Part shown: piece after piece, positions 11,765 through 24,439 of the stretch
Position numbering within the stretch: position 1 is the first letter of the stretch
Layout of the letters: each line of letters opens with the position of its first letter
NCBI GenBank assembly: GCA_963575745.1
Contig: CAUYUJ010007424.1
Coordinates: 356,962-420,961, forward strand
Length of the DNA: 64,000 nt
Reading direction: 5' to 3'
Source of the DNA: Prorocentrum cordatum
Lineage: Eukaryota > Sar > Dinophyceae > Prorocentrales > Prorocentraceae
Translations under genes and position numbers: made by a program
Notes under the pieces: generated by a model
What the model was told of the DNA's origin: nothing
The model's database searches: none
What the model saw: the letters and a program-made list of their open reading frames with translations, nothing else

Positions 11765-12967
11765 GTACTCAGTGGCGGAAACGTTCTATTACGAAGGTAT
11801 TCGTAATAATCATGATGCGGAAATATAAGAACAAACATGTCAGTCAGCCTGGTAATATGCATCGTCCTTATATCCTGGCTACACGTCGTGGCAACACTAT
11901 CAACACGATTGATGAGTATGATGCTAATGATGATGGTGATTATGACGATGATGAGGATGAGGATGATGACGATGGGGATACCAATAATCACAACAATAAT
12001 AAGACTAGTAAGAATTCAATCAACGAAAACAGCAACATACCAAACATTAATATATGAAGAAAGAAGAAGAGGCCACTATATCCTGAGAGATACATCATAG
12101 CCCTGGCCACGAGATCCACCCTTTTTGCGCCGCCCCCACGAAAGGCAAGCCTTCTGAGGAGGCAGGGGGCCTTCTTGGAAGGCACGGGCCTTAAGGACCT
12201 TCTCGGGAGGGATCGGGGTGTTCCCAAGTCGGCTTCTCAGAAGCCGGGGGGGCTTCTGAGAAGCCCGCTCAGGAAGGGGGATCGGGATGTCGTTTGGGGC
12301 ATTCAGAATGCTCTGCTGCGTCCTGGGGTACCGGGGTGTCAGGAGGAGCTGCGCTGCTCTCGCAGGTGGCAGAAGAAACTCCTGTTAGGAGGCAACCGTT
12401 GGAAGTCTCCGCGGGAACACTGAAAGGTTATTAAACCGGATTTGAAGGCCACGCTGCAGGATTAGACACGATGAAACCCAGTACTAAGCCGGACAAATTT
12501 GGAGAAGGCCAGATTCGGCTGCACTGCTCCAGACATGGACGATTTGCGACCACGGATATTTCTACCACCATCGATGTGGCATTGAACCCCCCAGGAGTTG
12601 CGGCCGAGCTCCTGGATGCCCTGGGAGAGGTTCCTTGGAAGTCCCTGGAGCCTCTTGGATGCACTCTGTAGCACTGAGGGGCGCGCGCGAGAAGAGCAGA
12701 GGAACAAACAACGGCTTACACATAATTTCTTCGAGGTCCGCGCGGATGTCCTCCCTGGAGGCCCACCACCGACTCCCTGGACCTCAGAGGTATTATGTTT
12801 ATGCATGTTCTCCAGAAAACTGCAGAGGGAGACGACTCATGCCCGCATCCCCGGTGGCTGGACCCAGCGACGCGCAGATTAGAAGGGCGCACTCGGCTGG
12901 CGCCCTTACACGGCGGACGCCAGGACGCGGCGCATTGGGCAGTATTGCGAGCACGGCGCGACGGCCC
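11765..12967. other. Intron sequence with an AT-rich GAT patch
   Basis: The stretch 11790-12060 is unusually AT-rich for this window and contains a GATGAT-rich core (11910-11985). The rest shows no feature beyond short (CCTTCT...AGAAGG) inverted pairs at 12145-12270. Confidence 0.5.
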
Positions 12968-13225
12968 TCGAGGAGGAGGAGGAGGAGGAGGAGGAGGAGG
13001 AGGAGGAGGAGGAGGAGGAGGAGAAGGGGGAGGGGGAGGGGGAGGAGGAGGGGGAGGGAAGGATCGGTGTTACCGTGGGGAGCGCCAAAAAAGGAACGAC
13101 GATGCCTTTCGGACCGCGGCGAGCCTCGGCCACGCACGGGCTTCCCGACCTGGACCTGCGGAGCAGTCCGCAGATCAGAGCCCCTTCCCCTTCCCCTCCT
13201 CCTCCTGCTCCTCCTCCTCCTTTCA
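12968..13225. repeat. GGA tract with a short CCT tract 120 bases on
   Basis: GGA run at 12968-13060, unique spacer, CCT run at 13193-13222. Same inverted layout as 5655-6175. Confidence 0.85.
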
Positions 13226-13504
13226 GCCTCTTGGCTGTATGCCCTGCGCCGTCTCCGACAGAACGTCCCTCGGCTGAGCGCTTCTGTCGTGCGCCTTCGC
13301 AGGGTGGATGCCAGATCCCCCCCGACCTAGGGCTTTCCCGAAGCAGGCCGCACTGTGTCAGAGAGCCGTCTGAAAGGGGCGTCCAAGCGTCAAACCACTT
13401 TCTCTAGAACGAGTAGAAGCTTCGACGTCGAATGGCGTTCTCGGCGTTGTCGTCGTCCACACCGTCGTCGCCGATAACATCGCCATAGTCGTCACAGCCC
13501 ACTC

Positions 13505-13605
13505 GTCGTCGCCATCACCATCACCATCACCATCACCATCACCATCACCATCACCATCACCATCACCATCACCATCACCATTACCATTACCATCACCATC
13601 CGAAC
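13505..13605. repeat. (ATCACC)n microsatellite
   Basis: About 15 copies of the hexamer, nearly perfect. The complementary hexamer recurs as (GGTGAT)n at 18855-18925. Confidence 0.95.
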
Positions 13606-14649
13606 TCTGATAATCGTTCGCGTCGCTATCACACCATCATCAACACGCACTGCCATGTACCGCACCAGCAACAACAGTGCTGGATCCCTTCGTGGCATAT
13701 CTCTCACAAACAACTGCAATCTCACCTTGTATGTGCCTCTCGGTAGACTATGCATGCCCCCCTCGGTCCTGTAAAGCAACAGTTCCGTCGTGAGAGGTGT
13801 CGGCCTCGGATGCAAGAGTGAGTGCGGGGATCGAAGGCAACGTGGAACGCAAGTGAGCACGAAACAGACATGGATATGGGTGTATGTGAATATATGTGTA
13901 CATATGTGCACACATAGCGAGATGGAAGCATTTAAACATCAAGTCGCTAGGTGGCCGGACAATGAACATGGTGGCAGTGCCAGCACCCTGATTTGCGACC
14001 CTCACCTGTGCATGAGCCGCCCACTGCCCGCCCGCGGTGCGCTGCACTGTTCAAACAAGCGCTGAACCTACGAACTGCTTCTCTGCGCTTCCAGCACAGC
14101 AGGTGGTGACGACCAAGCTGTGCACGACGGCGGCCCGTCCAGCCTGCTGTGAAGAACGCTGCGCCCCATGTGGCTTCACTGTGGTCCGCGAGCCCCCCGC
14201 GCCGCACGCAGAAACTCGCGAACGTGCAGGAGCCTCGAGAGTCATACCCCCCACAAGTTGGGGGGGGCGGTGGCCAATCCCTCCCCGTTGAACTTGATGG
14301 CGCCCAGGGCGCTCCCCCCCGCTGCATTTTCCGCAGCTGCGAAAAATGTTTGGAATCCTCCTACCTACGCGTGGGCGGAACACTTCCTTCCCGGGGCGTC
14401 GGCCTTCGATGCTCGGGGCCGCGTCGGGCCGTCCTCGGGTCTGGTCGGGGCCACGCGAGGCTATCCTGAAGCCGTCCCGATTCATGCGCTGAGAGATCTG
14501 GTTGCAATCAGACCAGGGGGCTTCCCCTTGCGCTGACCCTGACCTCCGCAAGGTGCCCAACACCCCAATGGGCCTCCCAAGCCATCGGGGAATCAAACTT
14601 CTCCTCTCGGTTCCTGCTGGCACGCCCGTGTCTGATTGGGAAGTTGGAA
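13606..14649. other. Intron sequence without recognisable feature
   Basis: Several short open frames on both strands but no motif, no codon regularity and no repeat of note. Confidence 0.4.
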
Positions 14650-14995
14650 CACACGCGCGCGCACACACACACGCACACGCACACGCACACGCACACGCAC
14701 ACGCACACGCACACGCACACGCACACGCACACGCACACGCACACGCACACGCACACGCACACGCACACGCACACGCACACGCACACGCACACGCACACGC
14801 ACACGCACACGCACACGCACACGCACACGCACACGCACACGCACACGCACACGCACACGCACACGCACACGCACACGCACACGCACACGCACACGCACAC
14901 GCACACGCACACGCACACGCACACGCACACGCACACGCACACGCACACACACACACACACACACACGCGCGCACACGCACACACGCACACCCACC
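14650..14995. repeat. Long (ACACGC)n array
   Basis: After a short ACGCGCGC start, the hexamer ACACGC runs almost without error from about 14668 to 14945 (roughly 46 copies), then degrades to (AC)n. It is alternating purine-pyrimidine throughout and open in several frames, which creates spurious ORFs. Confidence 0.97.
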
Positions 14996-15389
14996 CACAC
15001 ACGGCCGCATTCACGTGCGAAGGCCAAAACCATAATACACGTTCGGAGGGCTGGCGAACAAGCGTATTCGTATGTTACCTATCTAACCGATGCCGCTATG
15101 TTTCTATGCCTGCCACGAACGCGCTATGGGCCAGCTAACAAACTTCCTCTTAACTGCGCGCGGAGTGGCGCGCGCGCTCATCCGCCGCCGCGGCTATGCG
15201 TTGCTCGCTTGAACTCCCGAGGCCTCGATCATTGATTCAACCGCCGCCAGCCCTTCGCCCGCCCCCGCTTGGGGCAATGGCGCTAAGAGTGCGCGACGCC
15301 CCGTTTGTGGCAATGGTGCTGGTGCAATGCCAGGTCTCACGCTCGCTCCCCCCCCCGGCCCGTCCCCGTGAGCCTTCATAATTTTATGG

Positions 15390-15860
15390 CCCCAGACGGG
15401 GTGGCGTGTCTGCGCCGATAAATCCGTTGCGACTGCGCCTGCGCCTGCGATTGCGGGGCGACGCATGCACCTTCTTATTTGGCGTGCCGGAAGTGCCTGC
15501 GCTTTACCACGGGCGGCGCCTACGCTGATAAAAAACCAATGCCCGCGACGCCCGCGGCAACGGCAGGGTAGCGATGATATGCGTGCGCCATGTTATTCGA
15601 CGTGCCCGCGGCGCCAGCGCCTGGCCGCGCGCGGCGCCTGCGCGGGGAAGTCGGCTGCCCTCGCGGCGCCTGCGCTGGCAACTCGACGGCGAGGCGATGC
15701 CTGCGCCTGTTCATTTGACGCGCCGAATCACGCGCAGCGCCTGCGCCGATGAAGCGACAACGCCCGCGGCGCGCGCGATGCAGCCGCCGTGGCGGGGCAA
15801 CGCCTGCGCCTGATTATCTGGCGTGCCTGCCGCGCCTGCGGCGCGTCGCGCGCCGTGAGC
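15390..15860. repeat. Degenerate tandem repeat of about 105-118 bp
   Basis: The segment TTATTTGGCGTGCC recurs in changed form at about 15475, 15592, 15710 and 15814, each followed by GCGCCTGCGC-rich sequence. Four to five diverged copies. Confidence 0.6.
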
Positions 15861-18090
15861 CCTGGGCACTGGCGGGGGCGGAACGGAACGGTAGTTGGAC
15901 CGCGCGTCCTCGGCGCGACGTCGCTGGTCTTGCGCGGGGCAGGCAGCAACCACCCGGGCGCGGAAAGCATCGGAACCCGCGTTCGGGAGGTCGACCCTGC
16001 GTTTTTCCACTGGCGCGCCCACCTCACGCGAAAGGTCGCGGAGCCTGGGCAAGGCGTTCCGCTTTCTGTTTTTGGCTGTAACCAAGTTCGGGCCAAAATG
16101 GCCGCGGACGGAATCGACGTGGACGCGAAGGCGGCGGCGACGGCGATGGCGACGGGGCAGCTCTAGCGGCCGCGATCACGATCATCTACATTGCAATCCA
16201 TCACGCGGAGCGGCTCCCAGCGGCGCATCCCTGCTTCATCCGGATAGCAAGATGAACATGGAAACCGCCTGTACCATGCCTCACGAGAGCCACGGAATTC
16301 CTGGGTCTGCTGGCGCTGACATTCCGAGAAGCAAGTTTACTTCCGCAGACTTCCACTGGGCTTCCACCAGCGAAGACGACATCATATTATTTCCGCCGTC
16401 GTTCGCCAGCCTCCGCCGAAGGCGGGAGATCAACCCTTCGACTCCCGCTCTTCTCGAAGCGCCCCATGCGTGCATCCAGCTTCCGCCCGGGCCTGCTGCA
16501 TAATGCCCATCTAAATGTCTCGTATAATCGAACGACCTCAGATCCCCAATCACCTCCTGGACCCATGCTCCCTCTGTCCCCCTTGATCCTCCTCTTCTGG
16601 AGGTCTCCGAGTCCCTTCCGACCCTGCGATCCGACGTCGCGAAATTAGCCTGGCTAAGGACCCACCCATATGCAATTGCGAGCACCGCGTAGTAGGCGTC
16701 GGCGACGGTGCCGGCGGAGGCGCAGGCGTAGATGCTGGGGGCGAAACTGGCGTCGGCACTGGCGAAGGCGCCAGTGTTGGCGACATTGGTGATAACGCGC
16801 GTGTGGGCTGAAATCGGCGCTGGCGCAGGCGCCAGCATTGGTGCCGTCGTCGGCGCGGGCATTGGTGATTGCGCCGATAGCTGGGCACTCAACTGGGGCG
16901 TTGCGGCCTGATGTCGGTGCTGCTGCAGGCTCCGGCGTTGGTGTCGGCGTAAGCGCTGGCGCTCGTGCCGGCGTAGGTGCTGATGTACGACAGCGTCGCG
17001 CACGGGGGCAGTGGTACTGCTCGTTTCCGCTGTATTGGACGTCGACGCGGTGCTCGACTCCGTTATGGTTGACGCCGTGGCAGCGCTCAATTCCACAATG
17101 GTGGGTGTCGAACTACTGCTGATCAGGAACAGCGAGACCACCACCCAGTGCCGGTCATGCGTGACGGTCTGGAAAAGCCAAGCCACTTAATCGCCCTATT
17201 CCGAAACAGGGATGCCGCCACGCAGTGGGATGATCTCGAAAAGCAAGACACCGTCAAAAATGCGGCCGTCGCGCTGCTGGAGCCCGTCGTGCTGCTGACA
17301 GGCGCACTGCCGCAGCCCGTCGCGAGGCACAGTGCCGCGATACTTGTTGGATGTTTGAACCGCAGATGCTGCCTGCTGGCGTGCAGTAGGGTTCACCGTC
17401 GCATGGCGGGCGCCGGCTGTGCTGGGCAGCACCGTGCCACCGGCGCCCGTCGTGCTGCTCAGAACCCGTTGAGCTTCACGACGTGATGCTGGCATCCGTC
17501 ATGCCCCGCTGCAGGGTGTCGGGAACGCAGGGGCTGCGCTCAGCCATGCCGAGGTCCTGTTCACTTCGGAGTGATGGAGCCGTTCGCGCTCGCCGTCGAG
17601 GGTAGCGGTGAAACGACTCCGAACTCGGGCACTATTCCGCCGCGTCCGCGACGCGCCCGCGGCGGAAGCCGCGGCAAGATACAGAGACGGAATGTTCCCC
17701 GAAGCGGTCCCGCGGAAGGTCTCGGAGCTACTCGGCGCTCTCGTCCCCCCCTATGGGCAGCTCCCATCAGGGAGCCCCGCCTGGTGCCTCGACGCGCGCG
17801 AAGGGTGCGCAATTTGATGCGAAGGGGATGAGCGAGCAAAACAGCCGGTCAGCAAATGCCCACCCCCTGTGGAATGGCGCCTGCACAGGGCACTCGGCCG
17901 CAGGACGCTCCAAAGAGACGCGCGCGCGCCTTTAGCGTCGCGCCTTTAGCGTCCAAGAAGAGGACAACTGCGGGCGCCCCCGCCAGAGACATCTCCCACG
18001 CCCTGCTCCAACAAGCCTCCTCCAAACCCTCTTACTCAAAACCATTCCTCCTTCTTCTTGCGATGACAACGGCGGCGGCGACGGCGGAGC
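15861..18090. other. Intron sequence; GCGTTGGC-rich low-complexity patch
   Basis: At 16690-16990 a degenerate GGCGxxGGC pattern with a period near six covers 300 bases. A TTCCGCC-family fragment lies at 16320-16430. An SL-like palindromic motif lies at 16087-16107 on the minus strand. No gene accepted. Confidence 0.45.
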
Positions 18091-18144
18091 CTCGGCGAAG
18101 AAGGCCTTCATCTTCCGGGTGTGCATCTCCACCTGGCGCTCCTT
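18091..18144 (-). CDS. Voltage-gated cation channel, basic linker exon
   Basis: Eighteen codons, KERQVEMHTRKMKAFFAE, phase 0 at both ends, with acceptor GGCAG and GC donor (GAG followed by GCTCCG). The amphipathic basic helix ending in FFAE is what usually leads into the first EF-hand of EF-hand-bearing channels. On the sense strand a long pyrimidine-rich microsatellite (CCT-rich, then ATC-rich) lies just upstream of the acceptor. The EF-hand loop expected directly after this exon was not found. Confidence 0.6.
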
Positions 18145-18174
18145 CTGCCAAACCTCGGGCGGGTGGGGGGGGAT

Positions 18175-18709
18175 AGAGGAAAGGGGCAGAGGAGGAGGAG
18201 AGGGAGCGTGGGCGAAGGAGGAGTATATAGGGGGAGGAGTGATGGAGGAGGTGGAGGAGGGAGGAATGGAGGGAGGGAGGGAGGATGAGGATCGGAGGAC
18301 AACGGGGGGGTAGACAGGAAGGAGGGAGGGAACAGGGAGACGAGTGGGAGGAGGGAAGGAAGAGGGAGGAGGGAGGGAGGAGGCGGAAGAGCGAGGTAGA
18401 AACGAGAAGGGGAAGAGGAGGAGGAACAGCAAGAGGGCGGGCAGGAGGATGAAGTTGACGATGACGATGGTGATTATGATGACGATGACGGTGACGACGA
18501 CAATGTTGATGATGCTGATGATGATGATGATGACGATGATGATGCTGATGATGAGGAGGACGCAGATGATTATGATGATTATCATGGCTATGATGGCGAG
18601 TATAATGAGGATGATACTGGTGAGGGTGATGACGACGACGATGATGATGATGATGATGATGATGGTGATGAGGCTACTGCTGATGATGCTGATGATGACG
18701 ATGGGAATG

Positions 18710-18751
<42 letters not shown>

Positions 18752-18922
18752 CTGATACTGCAAATGATAATGCTAATGCTGATGCTGATGGCGCTGCTGA
18801 GGACGACGACGATGATGCTGCTGTTGATGGTTATGATGACAAATAGGGTGATGATGACGATGGTGATGGTGATGGTGATGGTGATGGTGATGGTGATGGT
18901 GATGGTGATGGTGATGGTGATG

Positions 18923-18959
<37 letters not shown>

Positions 18960-18968
18960 CGATGAGTA
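18175..18968. repeat. GGA-rich tract followed by GAT/GATGGT tract
   Basis: 18175-18450 is purine-rich (GGA, GGGA, AGG); 18455-18968 is mostly GATGAT with (GGTGAT)n at 18855-18925. On the sense strand of the channel this is a long pyrimidine-containing block ending just before the acceptor of exon 18091-18144. Confidence 0.9.
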
Positions 18969-19444
18969 GGAGGAGACGGATGAAGAGACGTGGGGGGAGT
19001 AGGAGACGGAGGAGGAGGATTTGGCAAGGCGTGGATCGCGCACAGGCAGCACCCTGTGGAGATCGCCCCACACGGGGACGCGCCGTTTCATGTTATGCGC
19101 TCCGTGCGAAAACGGATGGCGTCAACGAAGTGCGCTTCCATTCCTCGTTACAGCGAGGAGGCAAGGGAAGGGGAGGTATGGAGGGGGTGGGAGGGAGGGG
19201 AAGGGAGGGAGAGAGCCTCGGAGCGAGGTGAGGGCCCTAGAAGTGATGAGTGGTCGGCCATGAAAGCTCCGTGGCGGTCAAATCCATTCGTGAGGTGCAG
19301 GAGAAGGCGGAAGAGGGGGAGCAGGCAAGCTAGGTGCGTTAGCGTCATGTCTGACGTCCTGCCCCTCCCTCCTATCCCTTACCGTAGCGTGGCTACCCTC
19401 TCTATTCGCACAATCGGATTTCGAGCAGAGCAATGATCGCGAGA

Positions 19445-19615
19445 GGGTAGAGCACGGCATGGCATGGCGTCGAAGAGCACAGCAGAGCGCAGCATGCCAT
19501 AGCATGGCGTGGCACTGCGCAGTGAAGAATTGCATCACAAAGCAATGCAACGCAAAGCATGGCATCGCACAGCGGCGCAGAACGCAACACCGCACAGCAT
19601 GTCATGGCATGGCGC
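19445..19615. repeat. Degenerate pentamer repeat (GCATG/GCACA type)
   Basis: GCA recurs at steps of five bases for about 170 bases (GCATGGCATGGCG..., GCACAGCAGAGCGCAGCATGCC). A related pattern lies at 46796-46885 and a CCGTG pentamer at 49168-49195. Confidence 0.7.
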
Positions 19616-20326
19616 CAGGTTCCTTAGAGGGTAAGTGGATCGTCTTCGAGAGGTCTGGGCCAGCCTGGAGTCGTGGCTCCATGTCTAGCTCCTTGGGCCC
19701 CCCGGAAAGCTCCACACAAGGCGGAGCTGATGGAGAGCACCCGCTGGCTCTGCTTCCAACATCGCCTTCTCATAGCAGAAACGGGGCTCCCGTTTGATAC
19801 TTTCTGAAAAAGACGGCACCCCAAAAGGGGGCTTCTGCGGCCCCAACAATCAACGAATCGACACCGAATGTGTAATCACTCCGATTGTTTTTTCGGGGGG
19901 CATTTTCTAGATTTTGGAGCCTACCTGGAAGGACCGAAAATGCCCGCGCTGCAGCGGGGGCACGATTTGGAACAACCAGAGGCGCGGAAATGGGGCCAAC
20001 GCTTCAGCGGGAACAACATTTTGAACAAAAAACCTGAGCGAGAACCATTTCCCAGGAATCCCGTGTGTTAAAAACAATACGCGGAGGGGGGCCAGAGATC
20101 TTCCAGACGCCATCAGGGGAGAGAGGAGAGTAGTATTCATAGTGTGTAACTATAGAATGGGAGGATGGTGAGGATGGACTGGAGAATGAGGAGGAGAAGG
20201 AAACTAGGGGAGAGGCTGGAGAGAACCCCCCGAACCTCCCAGATATCCCCCAGAGGTTCCTAAGGTCCACTGTTGGTCCATAGCCCCATGTGCAGGATCT
20301 GAAGCGGTTCCGAATTGCCCCGGATC
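19616..20326. other. Intron sequence without recognisable feature
   Basis: No motif or repeat recognised apart from short purine runs near 20150-20215. Confidence 0.4.
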
Positions 20327-20379
20327 CATGATCTGGTTGTCCATCTCGGCCACCTTGAACGTCTCCTTCAGGATGACGC
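20327..20379 (-). CDS. Voltage-gated cation channel, post-S6 exon
   Basis: Two bases complete the split Gly codon, then VILKETFKVAEMDNQIM follows. The segment resembles the cytoplasmic end of S6 and the helix that leads to the EF-hand region in dinoflagellate-type channels. The acceptor is AAAAG. The end is taken after ATG because the next exon begins in phase 0; that would use a GA donor (GATCCG), known in dinoflagellates but less secure than the GC donors elsewhere in this gene. Confidence 0.6.
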
Positions 20380-20769
20380 CTTTTCTTGTCGCTTTTCAGG
20401 GCGTCCACAAGAAGAGTGCGCAAGAGCAAGAGATGGGAGGGCACCACGCAAGCCCGAAAAAACGCACCGACCAACCTTTCATAACGCCCATTCGCGGGTG
20501 GACAGAACCCCCATTTTGCAAAATGCCCTTTTAGTGCAGCCTCCAGGGACACTCCACGTGCGCACGGCGCCGCCTTCTGAGTGGACCCCAGCGGGGTAGC
20601 TATTGCAGTATACGTCCATAAAGAAACGAATGTATCCGGCGAGACGCACGTCGAATAGCGAAACCGACTGCGGACTGCATCGGCACACTCGAATGCCAAT
20701 GTCGAGTGAACCTTAGATGCAAGTTCTGGGGACCTTCCTGGAGCCACTCGCTACACTCATACGTCGATG

Positions 20770-20888
20770 TTACGTCGAACGTCCTTCGACTTGAGCCGAA
20801 CTTGAGTCGAAATTGGATCGAGCTTGAGTCGAACTTGAGTAGAGGTAGAATCGAACTCGGTCGAACAAGAGTCGAACAGATCGGCTAG
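20770..20888. repeat. GAGTCGAACTT-type short tandem repeat
   Basis: Imperfect repeats of about 11-12 bases (CTTGAGTCGAA, GAATCGAACT, GAGTCGAACA) over roughly 100 bases. Confidence 0.75.
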
Positions 20889-22717
20889 TCAGGTGGTCCC
20901 CAGGGAAGTCCCCGAAGCGAGCATCTAACGAACCCGTCTGGATGTCACCCGTCGACTTGTCTGGGTTGATGCTATGCCAGTGCCCGACCCCGCTCTCTAG
21001 CAGGCCGCCCCCCCCATCTCGCGTCGCACACTCGTGTGCGCCGCTACGGCCGCACAGAAAAACGTGTACGGCTGGACTCCCTCGCGGGAGCGTGCGGAGG
21101 CCGCGCCGCAGATGCGATCAGATACGCGTGGTGCAGAGGTCCGCAACATCCCGGCGACGCAAGAGGCCCCAGGCGCTTGAAATGCGCATGGCCACGCCTG
21201 GAACCTACAAGACTCGTCAACAATAAACAGACGACTTCTGTATTCGGTGTTTGTGGGGTCAGCGCTACTCCAATTCTGATGGATGCCTGTTGGCTCGGGC
21301 GCGGTGTTGCCCAAAAACCGACCCCACCCTCTCAACATTGAAGGGCGCGCTTTCTGACAAGTGCCCGAACGCATCGTGCTCCAGGATTTCACCTTCCATG
21401 TCTGGATAGTGTTGGCGAGGCTTGTAGTAGGCAGCCACATGTGCACCCTGCCCTTGCATGAAGAAGATGTCGTGCCCCCCTCCTCTCCCACCCCCTTTTT
21501 CCGCTCTCCGACGACGACAACGTGTCCCCCCTTCTTCCACGCCCTCGACAACCGAAGCAGATTTCGCACTCCCCCCTCCCAGCTTCCCAAGCGCCCGCGG
21601 CTCACAGCTTCCAACCACCTTGGTTGGAATGCTACTAGCCGCGGACATACCGCTTGCCGTGTTAGGTTGAGGTATGCCATTTGGGGACTGCAAACAACCC
21701 TTCTCCGAAGACGAAAACGTTCCCCCCCTCCTTCCATCCACGCCCCCTGGCAACCGAGGCGGGGCCCCTCGGCCAGGCAATGCCGCCGCTCGGCCATCCT
21801 GGCGTGAGACAGCGCGCGCGCGCTTGGAGAAAGCCAGGGCGCTGGAGCGCGTCGTCGTCGTGGTGGTGGTCGTCGTCGTCCTCCTCCTCCTCCTCCTCCT
21901 CTTCCTCCTCGTCCTTATAAATTTCCTCCATCCTTCCTCCCGCTCGGCTTGACGCGGCCCGCAGAGTCGGGACCGCGCGGCCGGCCGGGCCGCCCGGCTC
22001 GGCCCGTTCATTCCGCGGGCGGCCTCCGAGTGCCTGCCACGCGGCGACCCTCCCCGCGGCCGAGGGCGTGGAGGGTGACGCCCGACGCTATGCGGGGGGC
22101 GCCCGCCCTCCATTTCCTCGGGGAGGGGTCCCTCGGGCGGCCCCCCTATCACGTACCTGGCGGTGTGCCGCGCGAGGGCTGCCCCAGGCAGCCCCGTTGT
22201 GGTGAGCGGGTTGCTGCGCGGTGGGCACTCGGCCCGGAGCGGAGAGGCGCAGGGCGGCGCACCGGGCCTGGGGCGAGGGGGCGGGGCCGGGCCAGGGCGC
22301 CCCGGGGGCGGAGGCGGGGGCCGGGCCAGGAGGGCAAGACGGGGCCAGGGCGGCTGGGAGCCGAGGCCGAGGCCGGGCCAGGGAGGGCAGAGCGGGGCCA
22401 GGCGGGCCAAGGGCAAGCCGAATCCAAAAGTGACCACACCAGCGTTGGGTCGCTGTTGAAGTCGGCCCCGAAGGCGGGACAGGGCCCAGGGACGGGGGCC
22501 CAGGCCAAGGGCCGCAAGGCGGCCCAGGGGGGGCCGCGGCCCGCCCGGGTCAGGCGCACCCTGCGGCGCTTAGGGTGCCTGCCAGGCGGCCCGCCAGCGC
22601 GGGGGCGAGGCGGCCCCACGGAAGCCGCGGCGAAGCCCCAAGAGACTCGGGCCAGGGGCAACGGGGCCGGGCAGGGGGCGGGAGGTTGGACTCTGCACCT
22701 GTCCGCTCCGGCTGGAC
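20889..22717. other. Intron sequence, very GC-rich in the second half
   Basis: A CCT run lies at 21880-21912. From 21950 to 22710 GC is extreme, with GGGCCAGG-like low complexity. Long plus-strand frames here run on as the antisense of the retroelement at 22718-24402 and are not genes. Confidence 0.45.
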
Positions 22718-24402
22718 CTAATTACTGCTGCGCCTCCTGCAACGCAACCTCGAGGCGGTGCGCCTCCCGCGGCGACAGGCGGGCGGCTGGGGCGAGCGGC
22801 CGCCCGCGGGCTGCAGGGGGGCGCGGCCACGGCTGGGCCGGCCGTCTGAGGACCTGCGCCGCCCGCCCGCAGAAGCAGAGCAGGTGGGCTGCCGTCTCCT
22901 GCGACTGGCCGCAGAGGCGGCAGGGCCCGGCGCTCCCCGCCGCGTCGCATGCGAACGAGCCCTGCAAGCACAGGCGGGCCCACGCGCGCACCTCAGGGAG
23001 CGATGCGCCAGCCGCGCTGTGCTCGAGCGCCGTGTGGCCCGCGCCCGCCCCGCGCGCGAGTGCTTCCGTCTGCGCCGGGCTTGCCAGCCAGGACTGTTCC
23101 TGGCGCTGCGCCGCCTGCCTGACGAGGTCGCGGTACCGGGCACGGGCCCCCACCCCCTTGCGGCCCCGGCGGGTCCGGCAGGCCCCAGCGGTGCAAGAGT
23201 TGGCGGACCCGCTGCGTCCAGGAGCCCTCTGCCTGTGCTGCGATGCCCAGGACGCGCTTGGCCTCGGCATATCGGGGGTCCCCCTTGGCCTGTCTGTACA
23301 GCCGAATGGCGCGCTCCTCCATGGTCGTGGCCCAGCGGGCAGTCCATCCCATGTGGCGCAGGAGGAGGGCCCGCGGGATCGGCCCACGCACTCCAAGGGC
23401 CCCCCTGGCCCAGCGCTCCTGGAGGCGATTCAGGGTCGTTTGGGACCCCTCCACGTGGACGCAAAGCTCAGCCCCGTGCGCCGCCTTCGGGAGCGTGCTC
23501 GCGGTGAGGCCCAGGCTGAGCTCGTGGAGCGCGAAGCCGAGCTGGTCCATCGTCTGGGTGTGCCGCCGGCCCACCGCGAGTACGCGCTGCTCGATGGCCA
23601 GGAGGTGCGCCTGCCCAGGCGGCCCAACGGACCTGTGGACTCCGAGGCACCCACACCCGTCCACGAACCCGACGCCCTGGACGGGCCTGGTGTCTGCGAA
23701 GTCCCGGGCCGAGATGGCCGTCTTCGTCGGGACGTACCGGAGGTGTCCTCGGTGGCGGCGCGACGCCGTCTGCAGGGCGCGGACGAGAAGTCCGCACTGC
23801 GCCCGCGACCCGGCCTTGGCGCGGACGTAATCCACGAACGCGCGCGGCCCAATCCTCGTCTCGGAGAACGCGTCAAGCAGGCCCTGCCGGACGGCGTCGG
23901 AGGACGCCGCCGCCATGCAATCGTTCCAGTCCGCGTGGCCGTCCGCGAGGAGGGTCGCCCACTGGCTGATTTCGTCGACGTCCAGCGCCTCGGCGTCAGA
24001 GCCATCCCGATGGGCCCTGTAAGCCGCCACCGCGGCCGGCAGCGGGTCCAGCCCAAGGCCCACGCCCGGCGTGGCCGCAATCTCCTCGACCTCGGCCGCG
24101 TTGGCGAGGCTGTATTGGGCCGGGCTGAGCTTCCTGCCCTCCGGCATGCCGACCCGCGGCTTGAACGGCCGCGTGCACTGGCCGCGCCTGGTGACCGAGA
24201 TGGCGGTGCCCCAGAGCATGGCCTCGGCCATGAGCCACAGCCGGCCGCCCACGCCCGCCCGGTTGTGCATCGCGACCATCGCCTCCGTGCGGTCCTGGCT
24301 GTCGAACGCCTCCGCCTCGTCGGCGAAGACATCTGCGATCGGCCAGCCTTGGTGCGCGCAGATGGCCCAGACCTCGAGGTCAAGGAGGCTGGAGACCGGG
24401 CT
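22718..24402 (-). mobile_element. Degraded non-LTR retrotransposon, RT to zinc knuckle
   Basis: The minus strand reads through RT motif A (DVFADEAEAFDSQDR, near 24310), motif B (GMPEGRKLSPAQYSLAN, near 24130) and, at the place of motif C, only LLADG near 23950, so the catalytic Asp pair is lost. Thumb-like and connection sequence follows (EERAIRLYRQAKGDPRY near 23310). A frameshift near 23160 moves the frame, after which CRLCGQSQETAAHLLCFC (22870-22922) is the CCHC-type knuckle typical of LINE C-termini. It is a long, well-preserved but inactive copy. Its 5' side runs into the CCT tract at 24440. Confidence 0.7.
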
Positions 24403-24439
24403 ATCCGATCCTGCCTCTTGGATGTCCCCTCCTGCCTCT

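Noticed and set aside
14051-15235. Long open frames of His-Thr, Arg-Thr, His-Ala and Val-Cys repeats
   Set aside because: All are translations of the (ACACGC)n array.
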